From Marchantia polymorpha subsp. ruderalis (taxonomy: Eukaryota > Streptophyta > Marchantiopsida > Marchantiales > Marchantiaceae), in contig AP031352.1 of NCBI GenBank assembly GCA_037833965.1, forward strand, positions 27,158,501-27,222,500: a stretch of 64,000 nucleotides of DNA, read 5' to 3'. The notes beneath the pieces were generated by a model, which saw only the letters and a list, made by a program, of their open reading frames with translations, was not told the origin of the DNA and did not search any database. Each line of letters starts with the position of its first letter. The stretch's first letter is position 1. Positions 11,431 through 23,646 of this stretch are shown here, one piece after another. The translations under genes and the position numbers were made by a program.

Positions 11431-14400
11431 TTGGCTTCCGCGTGAAATGAGTGATACAGGTAGCCGCAGCATCGACCTAGGTTTTCCTCCACAGCCGTGT
11501 CTTTTTCCCTAATATCTCCCTTTCTTTAATCAGTTGGACGGGCCAAGTTTGGTAAGTGGAAAGAAGGATTTGAACAGAGTGATGTTTTCTATATCAAGTC
11601 TTCGAACGTAGCTGTCCATGTAGACGTGACCCACAAAAGTACAGTAACATGTTACTGCATTGGATGGTAAACATATGTCGGTAAGCACCTATGAGTGGAC
11701 ACGGCACTTGATATCCTACTATACTTGATGAGCTTCAGTTTCCCTCGTGTCTAGATAGCCATATGCACACAGCTGCAGCGGTTGTCACTCATGTCCATAG
11801 AACTCATTCAACTCCTGTGATTATATTGTGGATTTTGATATTTACATCTTTGAGTAAAATTTGTCAACTCAGCTAGCTGGGAAAATTGAATCAATCGTGG
11901 GTGACCTCCAGCTTTGAGTATATGCAAGTGCAGAAGATGAATTCACTCTATCGAGAATCGGAGAGAAGGCATGTCTTTTGAAGGACCAGAAAGATGGGGT
12001 TGCCATGACCATTTGAAGCTTAGTTAAAAGTTATCTACGGACAGATATTTGACCTACTCCTGCTACATTTCAGTCTTTGGACCAGGAAATATTGAATTCT
12101 GAATCGTCTACGGGTGTCTTATGGCATATATCTACGTAGCCGTTTTTGGTTGTTTGACGGTTAACTCATAGCCATACGCAGCCACTTGATTTTGATTGAT
12201 ATCAGATGATCTTCGCCTAACTGCAAACCAGGTGTTGTACTTCATTTGTTCTTGTGGGCTGTCATCAACATTCTATTGCAGGTGAAGTTTTCGAGAATTT
12301 TGAACCCTGGCCCACTCCCGTGCCGCAGCAGTCCTTGTGAACAAAACTGTTTTGTCGTGGCTGCCACGTTGAGAAACCCGAGAGGATTAAAGGATGTATC
12401 TGTTAGACAAACTAAAAGCAATGCCTAAATTCGCTCTGATCCGGGTCTCGTAAGGTTTAATGAAATTATATCTGCAGAGAGTATCGCATCTGATCTGGAA
12501 TTGAAAGACAGACTCTCGTAGTTTTCGGAATCCTTCGTGACTTAAGTCCTGATTTCTGCGTCCCCTGCACGGCTGTGTCAACAAGGCTGTGTCAACAAGG
12601 GGATGGTGGGTTGCGCTACCCTCAGAATGAAGAACATTTTGAACTTATTTCGAAGCAAGAGTCGATTATCAAAGACGTTCTCCCTCGGTCCTTTCCGAGT
12701 CAGATTACAGTAATACACAAAACAGTGATTAGCTTCTGCTCCTAAAGCTGCGTAATGACCGTTGTCAAGGCCGGTGATTTCCCTCGGACTCTGGTCGTTC
12801 TTGTGGTACTATTTTCTTTTATATAATGTATAAATATCTGGCTCCATATTCCTTCTTCAAAAGAGTACTGTATGACTTCGTTTGGAACCTGGGATCGTTG
12901 ACATTGTTCCGCTGTCTGTTGATGAGGCAGCAGACACTTCCCCATTCTCCATCAACAGGCAATTCGTAACGAACGCCCGAATGTTTTTACCCACTCAAGG
13001 CTCATTCCCCAAAACCGAGACTGTCTACACTTTACAACAGTTGGTCTGTTTGAAAGTTAAAAAGTTAGTCAAAACCCGTCCTGCCGAGATGTCCCCTTGA
13101 TCTCCGCTAGAGGGCTCTGAACGGATGGATGTCCATCACAACTTTCCACGAACGAGACTTACTCTTGCGGTACCGGTACTACAGTCCTGCGAGTTAAAGT
13201 CAGTCAAGTCTCCGAGGAGCCCAGATGAAATCCCAGCAGATCGTCCTTTATATTCTCCAACTTGTCTTGCGTGCTGGCTGGCTGCGTCCGCTGCAAGCAA
13301 GCCCAGGACTCCAAGTGCAAATCTAATTTTGTTGGATTCTCCACGGGGCGTGATTGGCATATAGCACACAGACTCATCACGCAGGACGCACTGGAAAAGT
13401 TGGCGTTGCTTTGGGGCGCCCGGAATCCCAACTTCGCGTTGCAAAGTCACACCTCCCGGTTGAAGCATTTCTGTGGCATTAAAACAAAACCATTCGTGCA
13501 GGCAACGGAAAAAACTTTTCGCCCTTGATTGCTGGGCGATGGAATCTTCGTCCGACTTCATCACACTCGGAGAATTTCCTCGGTGGATGGTGTCACTGCA
13601 CAACTGACTGACTGTCCGGACGTGTTTGTCCCAGTGTATCTGACCTGATCGTCCCACCAAAGGGCGGAGAGCTCTAGTGTACCGAAACTATATCTGAGTT
13701 CATGCTACTGCTTTTCACTGCTCCAGTTCATGATCACTTAATTGGCATGTCGGTGTCTCTTTCGTGGCAGAGGATGCCGGCCCCCGGTGAAATATCTGGC
13801 GAGTACCATACACTCGAACCCTCCTTGGCATGACTCCAGCCTTTCGGCCTTAAGGGTGGAAAGAGTGAACGTACACGAATGTGGAATCATAATGATTGAA
13901 CCATAAAAGCGGGTGCATGAGAAAATTCCCACTTGATTAAGTGCCTCGTCTTCTCGTCTCTCGTGTCATCGGACGACAGTCTCAGCTTATTTGACTTTAG
14001 TCTCCGTTTTGAACTCGTCAAAGCCACGGCCCTCTTTGCGTTTCACGACATCACCTTCTAGAGCTGCTTTATTCTACACGTACTATCTTATCTGTAATAT
14101 TTAGTTTATATTAAAACACAGGCCTTCAAATTGCAGCTTATGTCTGAACGACTTGTTCCACTCATATGGGATGCATGGCGGCCAACATTCTTGAGTGCTG
14201 AAGTGTATGCTTAGTTGATGGAATAAAATTACGGAATGGGGCGAACATTTACTTACATGTTCTCCACACAATCATTGAATGAAGGAGGAACCGAGGGCCT
14301 CTAAAACTTCCACTTTCCGGCGCTGCTAGTCACATGGCGACCACTAATTTCATTCATTCATTTGTTCTGTTCTTTACATTATCTCAGCAGGCGGTGCTCA

Positions 14401-15610
14401 TGATAATCAAAGACAAGATATACTGCTCGTCCTAGGCACCTAGAGGCCCGTGCCCCTCTTTCATTTGTGATTGATGGGAGGCTCTCAACTGGATTTGACG
14501 GAGTGGATCATTTGTGTCTCTGATATAAGCAAGGCTGGCCTGAAGGTGAGATCGTTCTCGAACTGAGTATAATAGGGGTCGTAAAATGTCCCTCACGAAA
14601 CCAAAGATACTCCTGTGTCGAAGAAAATTACATGCTACAGGAAGAAACTAGAAGGGACTAAAGATAGCTCCTTGTGTTTGACACAAGACAACAGAACCCT
14701 AGTAACATGCAAAATATGATAGCCAAATCTGTTCATGATACAGTGCTCACAGTATCTTCCGCCAACTACAACTGTCAACTGCAACATACTGAATCCAAAA
14801 CCTTCCGCATACATGTTTTCCCTACAGTAATCTACGTACTGGATTTGCTGTGTGCAACATAATCTAGGAGACTTTCTCACTCAGGGTCACAGGACCTTTC
14901 TTGACATCACCCGGAATTTCTAGACTTTTGAGGAAATATTTCCCGGACATTTTGCGTTTTCCCTAAGCTTTTGCAAACTTTTGTAAACTAGAATGAGGAT
15001 AGAGAACCGCCTCTGGTGAGTCATGGAAGCAAAAAAAAAAGAAGATATTAAATAGAGATTTTATCCTTATTTTACGAGCTTTTCGCTGGACCTTTTGAAC
15101 GTAAAGCCACTTCCATGGTCGACTAAGAAGATGAGTATGAGGCAAATAAAGCAAAGAGAATCCTAGGTCTATGGCCTCCTCATCACAGAGCGTCAAGTAT
15201 AAGTGCTTGAGGGAGGGACTTCGAGCGAAACTAAAACATATTCGGAAAAAAGTCTTCATGCAAGGGTACAATCCTAACCTTGAGGCCCAAATCTCTAGGT
15301 TGATATTATTCGAAGTGGACCGAGAGTGAAATTCGAATCAGGATTATCGGGACCTACGAGAATCGCTTTTAATTGGCGTGATGAAACCAAAACAGAACAC
15401 CGATTTCAATTCAGGACTCCGGACGTCCAATTATAGCAAGAGAAACAAGAAAGAAAATGCTTTCTCCAGAATCTCCCTGCCAGTCAGTCAGCAAAGTGCT
15501 TGCATGGTTCCGGTGTGCAGGAAGATGCTGCCATGGCAGACACACACATGCACCAACTCAGATATGCCTGCTTGTCGAATGACCACTGTTCTGAGGGCTG
15601 CAATCAATGC
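11431..15610. other. 3' flank of exonuclease/KH gene and intergenic DNA
   Basis: No further exon follows the TGA at 11428-11430. The stretch is of balanced composition with scattered ORFs, the longest being a minus-strand 174-codon frame at 13136-13660 that shows no domain and overlaps two other open frames. Apart from the short duplication at 12571-12598, I see nothing recognisable. It probably includes the 3' UTR of the upstream gene. Confidence 0.4.
12571..12598. repeat. 14-bp perfect tandem duplication
   Basis: Two identical adjacent copies (12571-12584 and 12585-12598). It is non-coding and of no evident function. Confidence 0.75.
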
Positions 15611-15794
15611 GCTCTCCAGCGCCTATTCCTCAAGGCAGGGCAGGGCAGGGCAGGGCGACGCTCGAGAGGGGAATGCAAGCAGAGGAGGAAAAAGGCGAAG
15701 TCCCTGCGGGGCCACCAGCGCAGCACAGGCAGCGGCGAAAGCTCGAGGCTCGGCTCATAATGCAGATCGGATGGCATAATGCCCATCCTCCGAT

Positions 15795-15813
15795 CAGACG
15801 ATCCGATCGTCTG
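15795..15813. repeat. 9-bp perfect palindrome with one-base centre
   Basis: Positions 15795-15803 and 15805-15813 are exact reverse complements around a single C. It lies at the upstream edge of the CpG-rich region before the C2 gene. It could be a dimeric transcription factor site, but nothing specific identifies one. Confidence 0.7.
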
Positions 15814-17082
15814 TGCACCTCTTTCGGTATGAGAACACGAGACCGGCGGAGCACAGTCGACGCTCGACTGTTGAGTTCGGATGTCCGAAAGTAAACGCTC
15901 GAGTGAAGCCGACCGCGGTGGCGTCGCCCGCAAGGTCGACGCAGTCGGCGACAACGCAGTTCGACCCGGAGTCCCGGCGACCACGAGGCTGCGATCGCCC
16001 CCCGTGTCCTGGAAGGTTTCGCTCCTCGCCCCGAGGCCCCCCCGCGGTCCCGTCGGCCGATCTCTCTTAACCCGAGGTCGGTCAGGTCGAGCCTCGATGA
16101 GAGCGAGAGAGAGCGAGAGAGATGCGCAGGAGGAGGGACAGAATGTCACCGAGGAGCGGATTCAGGAGTTCCGCAGGAGGACAGAGTTCCAGGCCCGAGT
16201 CAGGACGCGGGAGGGGGATGGAAGTCGGAAGGAGGAGGAGAAGTGAATGTCGACGAGATGCGCGACAGAAATCGACGGGAGTTCCAGCGAGGAGTGAGCG
16301 GGGCGAGGTCGATGTCCGAACCGAGGATGGTCGGTCAGCGAGAAGGCGGAAGTCCGCCTCGTCGAGCCATGTGACCGGGACAGCAGGGCAAGACGGAATG
16401 GAACAGTGGAGCGAGAGCGTTCATGTGACGAGAGGGCTGCGCTCGATGGCGCGGGCGGACGGTTGGCGGGGGGAGGCCGAAAATAGGCCGAGCGCACCTA
16501 AACGTTGCAGAGCGGAGCGTGGGCGATAAAGGCGATAAAGGCGAGCGGGACGAAAATAAGAATGTGCGAATGGGGGCGAGGTCGCGACGACATCTCGGAG
16601 GGCGCGGCCATAAAGGAGAAGGCGACAGGTCGACGGAGGGCTAACCCTGGTTCGAGGTCAGGTGTTGGGCGAGCGCGGAATATATTATTTTAGCAGGAAA
16701 TGGTGCAAATGGGCGATTCGCTCATACTCTTGCTGCGGATCGTCAACGCGAGGTACTGGTTTTGTTGCGGTGCGGGTGGACACTTTGGTGCACGATTGCG
16801 GGAAGGCCTCGGTGGGGATTGGGCCCACGGTGCATACGGCCTGCCGAGAGGGAGAAGGGGGTCAATGGCGAGCTCGGGGGGAGATTGTTTTGCGAGGTAC
16901 CAGCGAGGACGAGCACGCTCGGGGTGCCAAGCGGTGGAAGCAGCAAACCTGCTTCTGGATTGGAACTGCTGGTGCTCGCGGGGCAGCCAGAGCTCGTCGC
17001 ACCCGGATGCAGACGCAGAAGCAGGAGGAGGAGGGCGAAGAAGAGCGACATCGGCAACATCAAACCCGTCACCATCTCCATC

Positions 17083-17200
17083 TCCATCTCCATCTCCATC
17101 AACAGCATCATCATCATAATTAACATCACCACCACCTCTACCACCACCACACCTCCACCACCATCTTCATCAGCAGCAGCAGCATCGTCTCCGAGGCTGT
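17083..17200 (+). repeat. Compound CATCTC / CAT / CAC / CAG microsatellite
   Basis: A hexanucleotide CATCTC run passes into CAT, CAC/ACC and finally CAG trinucleotide runs over about 115 bases. It lies about 140-255 bases before the ATG of the C2 gene, probably in the 5' leader. Such tracts are often length-variable. Confidence 0.75.
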
Positions 17201-17339
17201 TTGATTGGAATGCGCGGTGCAAGTTAGCGAGGGTGAGCTCGGTGCACCACGAGGCAGAGCAAACTCGGTGCACCAAAGGGTAGAAGCAGAGCAATAAGCA
17301 GACTGGAGTAGCATCGATTTGCGCAGAAGGACAGCGGCC

Positions 17340-20300
17340 ATGGCCCCAGGGGGCTTGCTGCATGTGACCGTAGTCTCTGCGAATCTGCTTAATGCTACAG
17401 ATGGTGGATCCGATAGTGGTAAGTGAATTTTGCAGGTCGGTAGATTCCTTCGGGCTTGATGGCCAATCGCCGAGGTCGCTGACAGGCTCTCTGGTTGTTC
17501 TTTCGCATTATGTGAATTCTCTACTCTTCTCCACTGCACCTGCATTGTTCGGATACACGAAGATGGGTGTAGACAGATGCATTACATGGCCCGAACGGAG
17601 GCCTGAAAAACGCGGGATGCCGTGGATCTTCAATTGGGCACTGTGAAACAGCGGAGCGGACAGTGGATGAGAAGTCGAGAGTAATGTTGATCCAGTGGTA
17701 GTTGGGCAGGAGCGTACCCAGGCGCTTACAGAGGATTTGATTTCCAGTATGGTGGGGTGTTTAGTTATTTAGGGCAGAGGGCTGACAGGTGAATGGTAAC
17801 GTCCTTCTGTGATGCAGCTACAGACGACGCGTATGCATCTGTCGTGTGTGGCAGTCATCAGTTCAACACAAACACTGTCACAAGTAAGACCACCTTCATA
17901 ATTCGTTGCCTACCTGCCTACCTGCCTACCACACTGCAGTTGATTCCTAATCTCACGTTTCTCCCTATGTATCATTGAATCTACCGCCTCTCACGCCTTG
18001 TACATTGTAGTGTCGAACTGATTGGCACTCCTGTTAAGCGTTCTGACGTGTCAGTGTTTGTGGTTGGATTCGCTCAGACCATGAAACGCGTCCTTCTTGG
18101 AACGAAAGCCACACCTTTCAGTTCGAGGAGTATAACGAGCTGGAAGCCCAGCATATTCTTGTAGAAATATTTGCGGAGAAGCCGAGGCTGGATGAACTTC
18201 TCGGTCTGGCCAAGTAAGTAGCCCGAAGTCATGAATTGTCACGCCGATAGCAACTGGCCCGTCTACCTTGCAGTTTCTTTGTTTTTTTATGTGAATCATA
18301 TGTGGCACAAGGCTGTCTTGATGTCAACCTACATTGCCAAATCCTGTGTTCTTGTAGTCTGGTTGCCCTAGAAACTCAATGCTGGAGAAAAACTTGAAAG
18401 AAAGTTAGCAGCCTTGAGTTAGTGAGACCGTCCTGCCGTTTACTTTGAGGCATGGAATTCAAAGTCCCAAATGGCGGATGATTTTCTAAAGATCCCCTTT
18501 AAAGAATGTTAGTCTAGATTCCTACCACAATATGAGTAGAATAGCCCGCAAGAACATGGTTCGAAATTGATCGTGCTCCAACGGCGTCCTCGAAAAGCTG
18601 GCCTTAATGCAGAAGCTTCCAGGCTCCGTGGAACGACGTTATCCATCTATTGAAGATCAACTGTTTCCTCGGAGGATGAAATGCCATGGCTCCAGCGTGG
18701 CTAGCACAGTCCTGTAGGTTATTTCTATGAAAATACGAGCTGCGTCCAATCCAGGAAAGTACACTTGGAAATGGGGAAACCTAGCAGGATCTGATCATCC
18801 CAAGGATGAATAAGGAATAAAGATAAGGATTTACCTTTTTCCAGACAAATGACTGCCATAACCCGGCACCCTTAGATCCGCAGATTTCCATCGATCAACA
18901 GGAGTATTTTGATGACGGTCTCTCGAGTGCAGTGAATCACTTGTGTGAGAAGACGCACAGCTGCTTATAGAGGTCGATGTCACCGCTCAAGCCATATCTG
19001 GGAACCTTATAAGATTCATCGAGGGATTTTTTAATCAGATTAATTAACCGATCAACGGAGAGAAGGGCAATACTCGTCTGAGTGTTACAGACATATTGGA
19101 CATCTGATTACGCGAATGATCTTGGAGCTAAACTCCGATGTCATCAGGTTCTGTCTCTCTGAATAAAGATTGTCTCCTTCTGGCTTCAGACTCCTTGCAA
19201 TCGTTTAGACAGTGGCAGTACTTTTTACTCGAAAGAAAGTGGAAGGATCACTTTTTTCTCATTTTCTCGGAGTCTTGTTTCCCTGCTGTGTTGGTATGAA
19301 AAGTTCCATTCCCGCCTCCCATTATCGGACGGTAGGGAAGACAATTTTTTCTCTTAGTCAGCCTTTTTTTGGACAGTGGTAGAGGAGAGCTTCGAGGAGT
19401 ATCTTCCGGGCGAGACAATGGACTCGAATAGTAGAAGATGCCGAATTCAGTAGCCCCAGGCTCTGCACCCTCAGGCCTTAGACTTTGGCGGTCAGACTAC
19501 TCTGAGTAATTTCCGATGTCACTAGCTTCTTACATATTAAAGGATTGATGCACCTGATGTTTCCAATTGTGGTAATGTACTTTGATCGTACTTTGCCTCA
19601 TGCCTTATCGCCCGATCTGCTCTGAAAGTGTGGCATAAGGAGAACAAACCCCGTCATTCTAGTTTATTGCTTGACGTAATGGCGAGATCTGGTTGTAAGT
19701 GCTCTTTTCTCGCAGAAGAGTTCTAGTAAGTTGACATCTTGTTCACCTGACGCCAATCCTGTCCATCTTTCATCCATGTTTGGACCTTTGGATATCCGGA
19801 TTTCCCGTTCACCTTCCAGTCATATGAGCGTTTTTACAGGTGTGCGTTTGAGCTTGTCTTACAGGTCCGAATGTGCAAGGGTATTCCCAGGACTGCCTTT
19901 CTTTGGCCATGAGTGGCAAGAACTGGTCTCTCGTCTTCACTGAACACTTCCCATTTTTAATCATTCCCGTCCGCTACCTCAAATATAGTTTCTGGAGGAC
20001 TTCCTCCAATTTTCCCTGTCTGGGTTAGCCAAAAGTTACAGCTGCCCTTTGCTTGATGTGAATCAAGCAATGGACAAGTGTAAGACCGTAATGTAAAGTT
20101 ACACTCGATATCAGAAGGTGCATCAGTCGAGAATTCCCTGTTGTGCATAGTCACAGGCATCTGTCTGCCATGTTTTTGGACTTATACTGAAGATCCCTTT
20201 CCCACTGTCACTGTATGCGATCCTTCTGAACTAACCATAATCACAACTTCCTCTTGTGTTGGCTTTGTTTCTATCCAAGGGGTATCTTCCTGAGATATCA

Positions 20301-23300
20301 GAGGGTCGGTCTCCCACATCATAAAATAACCATGGCCTAGGAGATCAGTATATCGTCTACCGGTCTTTGCATAGTATTGAGGTGCATCGGGCCGTATCTA
20401 GTTCAGGAAATCTTACTTGAAGATACCACACGTGCTAATCGATTGGAGCCTGGCGTTCTGATGCTTGCCAATAATCTCTATCGCAATTTAAACCATTATC
20501 ATGCTCCGAACACTGTGATTAAGTTTGCGGATGCGATCTTTTCTGTGTAGTTAGTCCAAAATTTTCGTTGCTGACAACTAAACTGTGATAACCCATAATT
20601 TCACTGTGGCATTCATTCCGTCCTTGCAATGTAGGAGAGAATATACTTGAAGGTGTATGAGGTACATAATGCTTTAAGAGCAGCACCGAACCTTTTGGAT
20701 TGTTTGATTGGGAGATCAATCAATCCAAAAAGTTTGGTCGAGAAGATTGCTGTGAAAATTTTTTGCCGACTTCACGGTCTGACTCTTGTTCATTCTGTAT
20801 GTACTGTAGGATACCTCTATCGAAGGTTATAGCATCTGGCGACGAGACATCGGTGCATTCTTTGAATCGGCCTGATGACGTCTACAGTGGCCATGTAAAA
20901 GTTTCAATGAAATGGGACTCTAAAGTAAGTTTACATCTTTGATTTACGTTTTGCTTAGACGAGTACGTTCTGGCCTGCGGTCTGTCATTTTTTATACTTA
21001 ACGGATGTCTACAAATTATAAAATTCTTATTGGGTAGTTCAAGTCACGCGTCTTTGTGTCCAATGTTCAGTTGTGAAATGACATCAGATTGGGTTGAATG
21101 AAGGGTACAATAATCATTAAGGTGATGACAGGATTAGCTTTTCTAGGTTGTGTGACTTCATTGAAGAATCAGTCTTAGAGCTCACGGTAATTACACATTT
21201 CAGTGTAGGTCACAACGAGGACGAGGCCAAGGAGGAAACAACGTAGACATGAGGTCAAAGTTTTGTTGGTCTACGGTGATTTAGTACTTATATATTGTGG
21301 TTACGTGTATATCGCAGCAATTAAAAGTGACAGCTGCAAAGTCAGCTTATCCCGAAGCGTTTGTGCCGTGTGCCCGTTATGACCCAAATGCTTCGACAGC
21401 GAAGCCTCCTTCGTTAGTTGTTGATGAGCAGGCTAGAAGAGGCACCTATGGTGATATGTCACAGCAGCAAGATGAAGATGGAGCACAAGATACACCAGAG
21501 AGGAGAGCCCATCAGAGGTCATCATCATATCCTTCTCGTGCTTATAACTTCTCATCTGGGTATTCCCCTGCTGCTTCTCCTTCTAACTCCAATCGGGGCC
21601 ATCAACCTAAAGGGTCTTACGATGGTAGTTATGCCCCAGCTTCACAGGGTTATCCACCACGATCTCCAGGACATCCACTCAATAATTCATCACAATCACT
21701 AGGGCAGCAGCCCCCAATCTCACCAGGCTCGCATCACAATGGGTATCCCCCGCACTCACCAGGTTCAAACGGGTACTCTTCAAATGGCCATCCTGTAGAA
21801 CCACAGCAGTCGCCTCGTGAGCCCGGACCCGTCGGTGCTGGACAAAATGGTGCGTCACCATCTCCACTCAGTGATAATTGACGAGCCTGGATATACTAAT
21901 TTACTTCATGTCTTCGCAAGCTCTTCTCTAGGCTCCTATGCACTCTATATCAGATGTGTCTTCAGTACTCAGTGTTATCCAGGCTTTGAAGATAATGATA
22001 TCTTTTCGATTCTGCAAGTAATAAGATAAATAGACATAGCTAAACATGTGCACACGTTAAGATTTATCAACGTCGTTGATTGTGCAGGTCGCGGATCAGC
22101 TCCTCATGTACCATACGTAGCAAATCAAGGTTAGTTGGAGAGAGGCTATTTTCTGCGTTGACTAGTCACTAGGCTGCCATGCTTTATGCGAAATGGGGTT
22201 TTTTTGACTCATGAGAGGGTTTGCACATTTTTGAATGCTTTTTGTTTTTTGTGCCTCGTCACATCGTCAGGGCACGGGGAAAAGTTCTTATTAAGCTTAT
22301 GGAAAAATGTCGACGAACACCTCTGATTTCACCTAGTTCTTGTGTAACGACATAAAAGGATGTTTTAGTTTTATTGTGAGAACAGCCTTAGTTAGTCCAG
22401 GTTGTTCCTTATGGAAGAACAATTTGATACGGGCGGGAAATTTACCAAAAAATTCTCTTTGTCAAGGGTTTGGTTTGCCGGTATGAAAGTAACACCCAGG
22501 ATCATCTCCAACATGGTGCACTTGTGACCTGTCTTGATGGGTTTTCTGTACTTCCTTGGCACAGGACAACAGACGGGGGTCATAGGTGGACATGTTCCTT
22601 ATCAAAAGCGGGGAGCTGGCGAAGCTGATCCCGCTAGTTTAGATCCGAAACTGCCGGATGATTTACCCACTTCGAAGATGTCGAAGTCCAGGCAAGCAGA
22701 AATGGCGAAGTTGGCTGAGCTGTCCAGATTAACTGAATCAGCTAAGAACCTGTCAACAGGTTTTGCCCAACCTCAGCATGGTCGAGAGCCCCAGCAGGTC
22801 CCTGCGCCCAGGGCAAGGAATGATACGATTCCACCCCAGCAGCAACAGATCCAGGCCACACCTAGACCAAGGAACGACGTTCTACCATCTCAGCAGCAGC
22901 AGCTCCAGGGTTCGACGAAGGCCAGGAATGATATAATTCCATCTCAGCAGCACCAGCAGGTTCCAAACTCTTCCAAGGCGAGGAGCGACATGGTTCTAAC
23001 CCAGCAACAGCAGCTTCAAATTTCCTCCAAAGCCAGGAATGAGATCGTACCTTCTCAGCATCAGCAGCCCCATGGCGCTCCAAGACAGAATAATCCTATA
23101 ATCTCTCAGCAGCAGCAGTTTCAAAGTACGTCAAGGCCGAATAATCACGTCATTCCATCTCAGCAACAGCAGCTCCATGCTTCCGCAAGGCCGAGACACG
23201 AGGCGGCTGCTACTCCTCAGGTTGCCCAGGCTACCCCTCCGAGGAGCATTACAGTCTTCCAGGGTCCTGTGTATGACGGAGTTCAGCAAAAGTCGCAGAA

Positions 23301-23646
23301 TGAGGCACAAAACCCGCGTGTTCAACAACGGACCACGTATGGATTACCCCAGCAGATGGTGCATACTCCTCTGAGGGAACAGCATGAATCTCATGATCGT
23401 AATGGAAACGGGGTACAGCAAGAGACTTCATCAAATCACTTGCAAATAGTTGCCCACAGACCAGAGGCCGACAAGAAGCCACCTCACAAGCTAGATAAGG
23501 CTGCGAGGAAGGCAGAGAAGGAAGCTCAAAAAGCAGCAAAAGGCAAGGAAGGGCAAAAAGGGGAGAAGCCTGAGCGAGAGAGTCATGTTAGTCACATTCG
23601 TCAGACTTTGAAGATGCTTAGGAAAACTTCAAAGATTTTCAGATAG
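17340..23646 (+). CDS. C2-domain protein with Ser/Pro-rich and Gln-repeat tail
   Basis: Seven exons are read: 17340-17418, 17818-17883, 18078-18213, 20810-20924, 21318-21849, 22088-22129 and 22565-23646. They total 2052 nt (683 codons plus stop) with consistent phases. Residues 1-132 form a single C2 domain starting GGLLHVTVVSANLL, with DDAYASVVCG (29-38), the RPSWNESHTFQF strand (53-64) and VEIFAEKPRLDELLG (77-91), as in plant small C2 (SRC2/elicitor-responsive-like) proteins that bind membranes, often with calcium. Only some of the usual loop acidic residues are visible (D21, D30, D87), so calcium dependence is uncertain. Residues 133-309 are rich in Ser, Pro, Gly and Tyr; exon 6 is a 42-base micro-exon. 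Residues 408-533 are seven ~18-residue Gln-rich repeats. The C-terminus (about 610-683) is Lys/Glu/Arg-rich and probably helical, ending without a membrane segment. Intron 3 is 2.6 kb. The domain call is firm; the role, perhaps a membrane-associated scaffold, is inference. Confidence 0.85.
22816..23193 (+). repeat. Seven tandem ~54-bp coding repeats (Gln-rich)
   Basis: Within the last exon of the C2 gene the protein repeats a unit of the form RNDxxPSQQQQLQxSxKA seven times (residues 408-533; unit lengths 18, 18, 19, 18, 18, 17, 18). The early units keep R-N-D; later ones drift to R-N-E or N-N. The DNA copies have diverged well beyond identity, so the array is not freshly expanded. The frame is intact throughout. 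Confidence 0.9.

Larger units (their letters stand above)
15620..17339 (+). other. CpG- and GC-rich leader region upstream of the C2 gene
   Basis: Composition rises to clearly GC- and CpG-rich from about 15.6 to 17.1 kb, including a GGCAG pentanucleotide run (15634-15656), GAGA-type tracts near 16090-16125 and a short direct repeat near 16525. Many overlapping ORFs are open on both strands, as expected from GC-rich sequence with few stops; none has a domain. Its position directly before the first C2 exon suggests promoter plus a long 5' leader. A TATA-like stretch occurs near 16680 but is not decisive. Confidence 0.45.

Noticed and set aside
13136-13660. 174-codon minus-strand ORF
   Set aside because: Overlaps two other open frames of similar size, no recognisable motif, no splice partners and no promoter signal.
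16635-16665. GGTTCGAGGTC resembling a tRNA B box
   Set aside because: No A box at the right distance and no acceptor or anticodon stems could be formed.
15604-17545. Many long ORFs on both strands (up to 206 codons)
   Set aside because: They lie in the GC-rich leader and microsatellite region, overlap one another and encode Arg-, Ser- or Met-repeat low complexity.
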